Part shown: positions 57,081-64,000 of the stretch, piece after piece | How positions within the stretch are numbered: the first letter of the stretch is position 1 | Layout of the letters: each line of letters begins with the position of its first letter | NCBI GenBank assembly: GCA_034387635.1 | Contig: JAOANU010000016.1 | Coordinates: forward strand, 124,001-188,000 | Direction: 5' to 3' | DNA: 64,000 bases | Source of the DNA: Rhodosporidiobolus odoratus | Lineage: Eukaryota; Basidiomycota; Microbotryomycetes; Sporidiobolales; Sporidiobolaceae | Notes under the pieces: generated by a model | Told to the model about the DNA's origin: nothing | What the model saw: the letters and a program-made list of their open reading frames with translations, nothing else | Database searches by the model: none | Translations under genes and position numbers: made by a program

Positions 57081-59183
57081 ATGTCCTCCGACGGTGACGC
57101 CTACTACGACTCTGACGAAGGCTTCATCGGACCCAGCGACGAAGAAGAAGAAGAAGACGAAGACTCCTGGCAGTCAGAGGACGATGGCACCCGCTCGACC
57201 GGCTCCCAGCTTATTCTGGCAACAGCGAGGAACGACCTCGACGCTTTCCGTCTTACTTGGTCGGCCGAAGTCGATCACAAGGTCGACCGTCAACGCCGCG
57301 TCCAAGCCTTCCGGCCAACGTCGGCAGTTCACCATGTCCTTCTAAACCCCGACCTCGCCGACTTGATCCTCTCGCAACCTTCGCTCACCCCGGCCGACCT
57401 TGGTTCCCTCTCCCTCTCTTGCTCCATACTATGCGGAGCAGCACAAAGGCAGCTCTTTGGCACTCTCCGCATCGCGACCTTCCGTCAAGCAGACGAGCTC
57501 AAGGTCGCTCTGCAAGAAAACCCAAACCTACATTCCCTCTTCCGTCAAGTCGAAATCTCCCTAGGCGACTTTGCTGCGTCTCTGTCAGATGTAGGCCTCG
57601 TCGCTGCGAAGATGGAAGAGAAGAGGCGTCAAGAAGACGAGGTGCCCAGCGAGTACTTCTATGCCCCTGACGGCTCAACGCTCGAGCTTCGTCCGTGGCA
57701 GGCGGCACTCAAGCACCCCAGATCCGCCCTTCCACCGGATGGGAACAAAGCTGCTGCCCTACGTCGCCTTTCGCACCTCGACTGGGCGATTCAGCAGCTT
57801 GAAGCGGAGGAAAAGGCGACGGCGGCCGCTACGGAGACGAAACCTCGCGAGGTAGGCCAGCCCGCTTTGATCGAGGTCTCGCGCCTGCTCTCAGCTGCGC
57901 TATCGCGCTGGCCTTTCGTCGCTACAGCACAGGAAGACCTAGCACCAGTCGCTCTGCTCAATTCGCTCGCCTCCGCCGCTGGCGAGCTCACCCTTTCCTC
58001 TCCGCTCTCTCATTTCGTCCCCACGCTTATGTCGTCCCTCTCCAACACCTCGAAGATCCGCACCCTCCGCATCCTGGCTCGGGAGACAGGGCACCAAAGC
58101 CTGCGTCGCTTCGATAACAATCTCGCCCCGCCCCCGAGACGCCGCGCAGCTACCGGTGTCGCTGTCGCTGTGGGCAATCATCCTGGACCAGAAGAAGGCG
58201 AGTCACCGCCGCCGTTTGAGAGCGCGCTTTTCGCCCCACCTGCCGCGGTGAACCTTCGCAAGGACGGGCGAGGTATTGAGGGGAGCTGGGCTGGCGTCGA
58301 ACGGCTGGAGCTGGAAGGCATCGTGCTGAGACAGTCAGAGGCGCTTGAGCAGAGCGTATTGCAGGAGCCGAGGGTGGAACCAGAAGGGTGGAAGTTGAGC
58401 CAGCTCGAGATGCGCTGGACCATGGTCTATCCTCCAGGGAGGCAACTTAGTACCGGCGGATTGAGCGTCCACTTCACCGAGACGGATGACCTTGTCGAAC
58501 TCTGGAGCGAGACGCATACGCTGCCCAGTCCCACTATCCTTGCCCAGCTCGACCTTTTCACCTTTCTCAACCTCTCAGCTCCTTCGCACATCCTCGCGTC
58601 ACTGATCCTCGTCGACGTCGACGGCCTCTCCCCTTCCTCAATCTACCGCGCGATACAGGCTTCCGGCTCTTCCCTCTCCCACCTTACCCTGGAGAATGTA
58701 AACCTAGGTCTTTCCGCCCATCGACCCGACCCAGTCAACCTTCCCTTCTTCACGACCTCGCACATTTTCCACCTCTCCCCTTCACCCCCACGTCAACCTA
58801 CCGCCGAAGAACGTAACTTTAGCAAGCTCGAGGCGTCCGCTCGCCTACTCCCCCATTCAACCGTCCCTCAACCTTCCCCTTCACTCGCAGAAGCTCTGTA
58901 CCGCTGTACCGCTCTTCGATCGCTTCGCCTCTGGTCTAGTCTGTCACATATCCGCACGTCACCTTACCCGCCAGCGATCCTTGACGCTTTACTCGCGGCG
59001 AAACCGCCCTTGAGGGATTTGAATTGGAAAGTCGGAGTCCAAGGTCCGGGATGGGAGAACGGGTTGATCAGTAAGCAGGGGTGGATCAAGTTTGCGGACA
59101 AGCTTGAGGAGCTGGCGCGGTGGGACTCGGCGGTCGTCTCGGAGTGTTCGGTCAGTGTCGGGTTGAGGAGGGAGGAATTGTAG
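57081..59183 (+). CDS. F-box protein, 700 residues, single coding exon
   Basis: The frame is uninterrupted from the ATG at 57081 to the stop at 59181-59183. The N-terminus is acidic (EEEEEDEDSWQSEDD). Residues 86-130 form an F-box-like motif: LLNPDLADLILSQPSLTPADL, then LSLSCSILCGAAQRQLFGTL. The rest alternates hydrophobic strands and helices in the manner of fungal F-box proteins with degenerate leucine-rich repeats (WAGVERLELEGIVL, LSHLTLENVNLGL, CTALRSLRLWSSL). Such proteins are substrate receptors of SCF ubiquitin ligases; the substrate cannot be inferred. It is the only long intron-free coding region in the window, apart from its leader intron. Unlike the F-box-like copies at 45-47 kb it is intact. 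Confidence 0.75.
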   Translation: MSSDGDAYYDSDEGFIGPSDEEEEEDEDSWQSEDDGTRSTGSQLILATARNDLDAFRLTWSAEVDHKVDRQRRVQAFRPTSAVHHVLLNPDLADLILSQPSLTPADLGSLSLSCSILCGAAQRQLFGTLRIATFRQADELKVALQENPNLHSLFRQVEISLGDFAASLSDVGLVAAKMEEKRRQEDEVPSEYFYAPDGSTLELRPWQAALKHPRSALPPDGNKAAALRRLSHLDWAIQQLEAEEKATAAATETKPREVGQPALIEVSRLLSAALSRWPFVATAQEDLAPVALLNSLASAAGELTLSSPLSHFVPTLMSSLSNTSKIRTLRILARETGHQSLRRFDNNLAPPPRRRAATGVAVAVGNHPGPEEGESPPPFESALFAPPAAVNLRKDGRGIEGSWAGVERLELEGIVLRQSEALEQSVLQEPRVEPEGWKLSQLEMRWTMVYPPGRQLSTGGLSVHFTETDDLVELWSETHTLPSPTILAQLDLFTFLNLSAPSHILASLILVDVDGLSPSSIYRAIQASGSSLSHLTLENVNLGLSAHRPDPVNLPFFTTSHIFHLSPSPPRQPTAEERNFSKLEASARLLPHSTVPQPSPSLAEALYRCTALRSLRLWSSLSHIRTSPYPPAILDALLAAKPPLRDLNWKVGVQGPGWENGLISKQGWIKFADKLEELARWDSAVVSECSVSVGLRREEL

Positions 59184-60165
59184 GTATGAAATGCACACTA
59201 CAAAGTAGTTGATCCCGAGACTTGCTCCAATCCTGTACTGGCCCCCTACCTTGTGTATGCTTGCCTCACGTGCTCTCAATCATTGCGAGGTTCTTCCGTC
59301 CATTCGCCTTGCTGGACAGGTCATCCATAGGTGCGCTCTCTCCGAATGTGCCAATCTTCCTTTCAAGCTTTCTTGCTTACCAATGTTTGGAAACTATCGA
59401 GAGTATGGCCACCCTCCCGACCGGCTCCCCGCATACGGCTAGGGATGTTGGGCTACGCGCCTTGCACCCTTGTTTTCATCGCTTCGCATCGTTGCCTTCG
59501 GAGTTACATCTCCCTCACTCGATAATCTCTCTACCTCGTGCCTCTCTCGCCGTCTTGCCAGCGCCTGGCTACAGCTCCCACCCGCCAGCTTGCCGCCTTC
59601 AGCGCATAATCCACAGCTACGAGTAGACGGCAATAGTGTAGACATAAGCAGACGCCAGCCTGCTCTGAGACACTTCTTCCTCTCCCAGCTCGTGAAAAGA
59701 GTCAGGAGCAACCCGATCGGTCCCTCTTGTGGGACTTGGCCGTCGTGAGCGTTCTCAATCTCACCTCCTTCGCACCAGCTACTAGTCGGTGATGTTCTCC
59801 CGGAGCTTCGTCTCCTTTCTTGAGCCTTTGTCGACCCTTTTGAATGTACGCCTAGTCGGCGACTACCCCCGAGGGCCTTCATTTATCGTCAATGATGGAC
59901 GAGTCAGCTCTGTCGATGCCTTCGGAAAACGCCAGGTCGCTATCGGTCTCGCTGCTCCATGAAGCCGCCGGACTAGAGAGCCCACGTAGCTGAAGGGACA
60001 GGCGTAGGGCAGCCCGAGCGGTCGAAGCTTGAAGCTTGAAGTTAGCTTCGGAAGAAACATGACCTTCTCAAGTCGGAAGGGAAGAGGCGCCTGGTCGCCT
60101 CGCGTCAAGACCAGGATCGCAGCTCCCCGGCGTAAGAGTATAGTTACACTTCGTTTCACACGCGG
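59184..60165. other. Convergent region of about 1 kb, no supported gene
   Basis: The F-box gene ends at 59183 and the minus-strand membrane protein gene ends at 60166. Short frames of up to about 150 codons occur but show no family features or splice logic. A small direct repeat of GAAGCTT units lies at about 60024-60045. The space is large for two 3' ends, so a small or non-coding gene is possible. Confidence 0.4.
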
Positions 60166-61521
60166 CTACCACTCCACTTTCCTGTCCCTCCATCCTCCCT
60201 TTCCTGCGCCAGATCTCGCCTTTTCTACCTGAAGCCTCCCTGTGCTACCCGCCTGGCCTGCCTGTAGACCCACCAGTTCCGTACTGAGCCGAGGATCAAG
60301 TTCCTCAGAGGGTGGGTCGGGGTGCTCCCCTGGAAGCAGGGCCGAAGGAAAAGTCGGAGGGAGGGGGTTCTGCTGACGAAGGCGGGAAGACGGCGGCGAG
60401 TACCGATGCGCCGATGCGGTGTACGAGGCCGAAGCGACGGGAGGTAGAGTCGGTGTGACAGAGTGGAACAGACCTGCCGAGGCTGCGAGGTCGTCCTCCG
60501 TGTCTGGCGACGACTCCCTTCGCCTCCCCTGCTCTTTGGCCTTCGCTTTGGCTCGACTCGACCCAAAGACGCAAAGCATCTCTACTCGAGATCTTTCGGC
60601 GGAATCATCGGGTGAGGGCTCGACCTTGAGTGCTTTAGGCTCGACCTCTTCCTCCTTCGAGAGAACTCCCACCCAAGTTAGGGCTGTCTCCGTCACGGCA
60701 ACGGCCTCGTCAATGATCTCGCGTGTCGTGCGCCCTGCAATGAGCCCAGCCAACGCTCCAATGCCGCAGCCAGCTAGGACAGCCCCGACGAGCGTTCCCC
60801 AGAGCGGTAGGAGAGCCTTGTTAAGGCTGTAGACGGCGTTAAATGGGGCGAGGAGGACAGAGAGAACGAAGCCGAAGGGAGAAAGAGCGGATGATATGAT
60901 GTAGACGAGAATGGCGAAAAGGGTTGAAAGGAGGAAGTGCAAAGAGCGGAGCAGGGGTAATAGGAGAAACCGGTAGACGAAGCGGAAGGGGTGACGGAGA
61001 ACTGCACGAGGACAGGTCAGAGCGAGGGAGCGAGGGATTGACCGTGAGGATAAGCCGGACGTACACTTGAGCTTTCCCACAGTCTTCCTCACGTCTGCGG
61101 CTTCTTCCACCTGCGGTCTACTACTCTCGCCGACCAGAGTCGCGGGAGTCTCTGCTTCATTCGCTGCCGCCGCAAGCGGTCCCTTCTGCGTCGGTCCCTC
61201 GTCACTCAGAGGTACATAAAACGTCTCGCGTACGACCTTGATGCCGCCCTTTGCCCCACTTGCTCCACCCGAGTTCCGTTCCGCCTTGACTTGCTCTTCG
61301 ACCTCGGCCCTTGCAGCTGCACGGGCGTGCTGAACGAGCTGCTGCCACTCTGCTGCAACGTCGGGTCCGGGTGCGCCGGCTCTGATGGGCGGGAAGACGG
61401 CAGTTTTGAGAACGTCACCGATGGAGTTGGCCGGATGAGAGGCGAGTTGAGCTGAGGTGAAGGGTATCAGGGTGACGAGGAGAACGAGTAGAGCTGCTCG
61501 ATCTGCTATAAATGGCCTCAT
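60166..61521 (-). CDS. Membrane protein of unknown function with signal peptide
   Basis: Two exons (61521-61065, 61001-60166; donor GTACGT, phase 1) give 430 residues. The N-terminus MRPFIADRAALLVLLVTLIP followed by FTSAQ looks like a cleavable signal peptide. A luminal-type segment of about 120 residues follows. Then come closely spaced hydrophobic stretches between about 155 and 250 (VYRFLLLPLLRSLHFLLSTL, LFAILVYIISSALSPFGFVL, WGTLVGAVLAGCGIGALAGL) and a cytosolic, charged, Pro/Ser-rich tail of about 170 residues. Similar proteins with hydrophobic hairpins shape or sit in the endoplasmic reticulum, but no family is recognised. An in-frame ATG at 61578 would add 19 residues and destroy the signal-like start, so 61521 is preferred. 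Confidence 0.75.
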   Translation of the reverse strand: MRPFIADRAALLVLLVTLIPFTSAQLASHPANSIGDVLKTAVFPPIRAGAPGPDVAAEWQQLVQHARAAARAEVEEQVKAERNSGGASGAKGGIKVVRETFYVPLSDEGPTQKGPLAAAANEAETPATLVGESSRPQVEEAADVRKTVGKLKCTSGLSSRSIPRSLALTCPRAVLRHPFRFVYRFLLLPLLRSLHFLLSTLFAILVYIISSALSPFGFVLSVLLAPFNAVYSLNKALLPLWGTLVGAVLAGCGIGALAGLIAGRTTREIIDEAVAVTETALTWVGVLSKEEEVEPKALKVEPSPDDSAERSRVEMLCVFGSSRAKAKAKEQGRRRESSPDTEDDLAASAGLFHSVTPTLPPVASASYTASAHRYSPPSSRLRQQNPLPPTFPSALLPGEHPDPPSEELDPRLSTELVGLQAGQAGSTGRLQVEKARSGAGKGGWRDRKVEW

Positions 61522-61590
61522 GGGTCGCAGAATGTGAGTAAGGGGAGAATGAGGAGAGACAAGGTAGTTTGTGTTCATCAGTTGACGATT
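61522..61590. promoter_or_regulatory. Very short divergent promoter, 69 bases
   Basis: The preferred start codons of the membrane protein gene (minus) and the EamA transporter gene (plus) are 69 bases apart, and in-frame upstream ATGs exist at 61578 (minus) and 61549 (plus) that would make the coding ends overlap. Promoter elements of each gene must therefore lie inside the other's leader or coding exon. Confidence 0.6.
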
Positions 61591-63603
61591 ATGAGTCCTC
61601 GATCACCACCTGCTGGTTCGAGCAAGGTTACAGTACCCCGCAGCCCTCTATATAGTACTGTACAGCAGCTACCAGCCTCAGCCGTGACCGCCGACTCGTC
61701 GTCTTCTCCCCATCCGATTCAACCGCCGGCAGCCTACGCTTCCGACGACGATGAACCTTTACAAGCTGTGACCGCGCTCGGTAGCAGCAGAAAAGGTCAC
61801 AGGACGCGACCATCGACCACCGGCTTGCTGCAAAATAGAGACGACGCCGGTACGACATCTTTCGCCGGACTGACAGAACGGCAGAGACGCCTTCGCTCTT
61901 ATGGCGAGGAAGAAGACCACTATGGCGCAGGAGGACCGCTGAGGAAGGTTTTGGCGCCCGTCCGAGGCGCCGCCGGCTGTGTCAAAAAGAACGAGGGTAA
62001 GTCTTGCGTGTCCTTTTTCCCTTTTCTCTTCTCGCTGGCCTCAAGCGCCTGACAGTCGTGATTCTCGTTCCAATCCGTAGGCCTCCTTCTCATCGCCTTC
62101 GCACAAGTCTTCTTTGCTTCGATGAACACCTGCGTCAAACTTTTACTGGAAGAGGACGACATGCCAGTCTGGGAACTTATCCTCATCCGCATGGGCGTGA
62201 CGTTTGCGGGCTGCTACGTCTGTGAATATCTTTCTTTCAGCATATAACGCAGTCACACTCCGTTCGCTGATCTCGCTTCTTCTGCGCAGACCTGAGCTGG
62301 ACTGGTGACCCCCATCCATTTCTTGGTCCACCTGGTGTTCGCTTCCTTCTCTGCCTACGAGGTGTCATCGGCTTCTTCGGTAAGTCAACCCTGTGCCCCC
62401 GCCTCAACAGCAGTATCCTTTCCGTCCTGGACGGGCATATTCAGCCAGGCTGACACACTCCTCCCTGACAGGTCTCTTTCCCGGTTACTTCGCACTATCC
62501 TACCTAGACCTGACCGACGCAACGTCCATATCCTTTCTCGCTCCCGTCCTCGTCGGAGTACTCGCCTGGATTTTCCTCCGCGAACCATACTCGAAACTTG
62601 AAGCCGGCGTCGGTCTCACCTCCCTCCTCGCCGTCCTCCTCATCGCGAAGCCTCACTTTCTCTTCTCCTCCTCGACGGTCGACGTACCGCCAGGGGAAGG
62701 AGGAGACCAAGTGACTGAAGAACAGCGAGTCTTTGCAGTCGGTGTCGCTTTGATCGGCGTCTGCGGCGCGGCCGGCGCTTATTTGCTTATTCGCAAGATT
62801 GGCAAGCGTGCTTCTCCGATGCACAGTATCAGCTACTTCTCTTCTCTCTGTGTATGTCTCTTTCTCCCTCTTGTTCCGCGCGCAAGTCCAGCCTGTCGAG
62901 CTTGCCTCACCGCCTTACGCAGGTAATCGTCTCGTCGGCCTACCCTTTCATCTTCCACGACCCACCAGTCATCAAATTCGAACAGCGGTTCCTCCTCCTC
63001 ATCGTCCCGATCGGAGTCTTCGGCCTCCTCGCTCAGATCTTACTCACGATGGGCTTGCAACGAGAAAAAGCGGGTCGAGGAACTCTCGCGGTCTGTACGT
63101 TCCTTGCCTCCATCACCCTCATCCATCTGGTTTCGTCCTTGCCTCCACCACTCTCATTCGTCCGGCCTCTCAGCGTTTATATATTTTACTCTGTGCCATC
63201 CGCAGACTCGAACCTAATCTTCGCCATGCTCCTCGAACGCCTCGTCTTCCGTAAAACTCCCGACCCTTGGTCCCTCCTCGGAGCAGCCATTATCGTCGGC
63301 GGAGCAGTCCGTGTTGCTTTAGAGAAGAAGCCCGTCGCGTCTGTCACCACCACCACCACGTCAAGCGGGTCTGTGCCGTCGGCGAGGAGGGGTAGCGGAG
63401 CGAGCGTGTTGTCGGTTGATCCGGCGAGAGCGGCGGAAGAGGGGAGGAAGGTCAAGCTTGCTGGAGATCGAGGGATGGACGAGGAGAGACCGCTCAGGCT
63501 TAGCAGGGACGGGGAAGAGTCGGATGATGAGCTGGAAGCGGGAGGGGAACAGGCGGGCGGATCAGGCATTGCGGCCGCGAGGGGACTGGACGTGGAAAGA
63601 TAG
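61591..63603 (+). CDS. EamA/DMT-family membrane transporter
   Basis: Six exons (61591-61996, 62081-62221, 62290-62379, 62472-62851, 62923-63094, 63206-63603) give 528 residues. The protein has the ten-helix, two-EamA-domain layout of drug/metabolite transporters of the SLC35G-like type found in fungi. Helices include LLLIAFAQVFFASMNTCVKL, LFPGYFALSYLDLTDATSIS with FLAPVLVGVLAWIFLREPYS, LTSLLAVLLIAKPHFLFS, VALIGVCGAAGAYLLIRKIG, LLLIVPIGVFGLLAQILLTM, and SLLGAAIIVGGAVRVALEKK. The ends of both EamA halves (REPYSKLEAGVGL and KTPDPWSLLGAAIIV) are typical. A disordered N-terminal tail of about 135 residues and an acidic C-terminal tail lie in the cytosol. The substrate is unknown. Confidence 0.88.
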
Positions 63604-63871
63604 ACACGAAGTAGGGGACAGAAAGGGTGTTACTATTGCAGCATCGGCAGGTGCTTGGTCAGTTCTAGGTTTTCGTTCTGTTGGTTATGCTGTAACTTTC
63701 GCTTCTTTCTGATAAGCTCAGCCGACCCTCTGCGTCCGGCTTAAGGTTAGTCGATGGTTCTTACCTCTCACCCACGTCCAGAGCACAACGATGGACAGCT
63801 GTTTACAGTACAGAGCAGGGAAAGTAACGATCCACACTGCTTCCTTTTCTCGTCCTCATCCTGACCATCCT
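63604..63871. other. Convergent 3' region
   Basis: About 270 bases between the stop of the transporter gene and the stop of the minus-strand gene entering from the right. No feature beyond two 3' ends is seen. Confidence 0.4.
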
Positions 63872-64000
63872 TCACATGATCGTGCATTCATCCCTCTCCT
63901 CCTCGCTCGTATTCATCGAGTCGTCCGAGTAATAGCCAGCGCCATAGGCGTCCATGCCGTCGTACCCGTCGTACCCGAACCCAAACGGATCTCTGAAGCT
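63872..64000 (-). CDS. C-terminus of a protein ending in a CaaX-like box
   Basis: Partial: the frame is open to the window edge and stops at 63872. The visible 43 residues start SFRDPFGFGYDGYDGMDAYG, become acidic (SDDSMNTSEEERDE) and end in CTIM. Cys-Thr-Ile-Met at the extreme end fits a farnesylation (CaaX) signal, with Met favouring farnesyltransferase. Gly/Tyr repeats before it suggest a flexible tail. The family cannot be told from this fragment. Confidence 0.65.
   Translation of the reverse strand, partial: SFRDPFGFGYDGYDGMDAYGAGYYSDDSMNTSEEERDECTIM

Overview
The window is nuclear DNA of a fungus, most likely a basidiomycete yeast of the Pucciniomycotina (Microbotryomycetes: the Rhodotorula/Rhodosporidium/Sporobolomyces neighbourhood). 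The reasons are compact genes on both strands, high GC, many short introns of about 45 to 190 bases, and 5' splice sites that are mostly of the form GTRCGT instead of GTAAGT. The lineage is an inference from style and gene content; no database search was possible. I placed 78 introns by hand in 16 genes. For these, exon phases close without a frameshift from start to stop, which is the main support for the models.

Layout. 1-1161: 3' end of a G-patch (GPATCH1-like) splicing factor. 1425-2443: an unrecognised three-exon gene. 3820-11068 (minus): a 2,082-residue coiled-coil protein in 12 exons. 11835-13556 (minus): beta-carbonic anhydrase with a probable mitochondrial leader. 13872-17797: Rgd2-type F-BAR/RhoGAP protein. 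18246-21355 (minus): beta-helix protein fused to bulb-lectin-like repeats. 21672-23136: ERCC1/Rad10. 25144-28681: Elg1/ATAD5, the PCNA-unloading clamp loader subunit. 28947-33090 (minus): exocyst subunit Sec15. 33342-34493: a KEN-box protein rich in CDK sites. 35212-36891: a broken BTB gene. 37344-42467 (minus): a 1,623-residue basic Ser/Pro-rich protein with repeated RRxS sites. 42645-44669: sorting nexin Snx4/Atg24. 45016-48753: a cluster of decayed F-box-like and BTB genes. 48905-49928: aminodeoxychorismate lyase. 50595-54537 (minus): two-RRM Whi3/Scw1 homologue. 55581-56719 (minus): Tvp23. 57081-59183: F-box protein. 60166-61521 (minus): membrane protein of unknown role. 61591-63603: EamA drug/metabolite transporter. 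63872-64000 (minus): C-terminus of a protein ending in a CaaX-like motif.

The genes are housekeeping genes with unrelated jobs (DNA repair and replication, vesicle tethering and sorting, cell polarity, RNA regulation, CO2 and folate metabolism). There is no operon, secondary-metabolite cluster, intact transposon, rRNA, tRNA or CRISPR array that I can support. The unusual parts are four damaged copies of F-box/BTB families beside intact genes, the lectin/beta-helix fusion, the RRxS-rich protein, the orphan giant coiled coil, a GC-AG intron in the Whi3 homologue, and a very short divergent promoter at 61522-61590.
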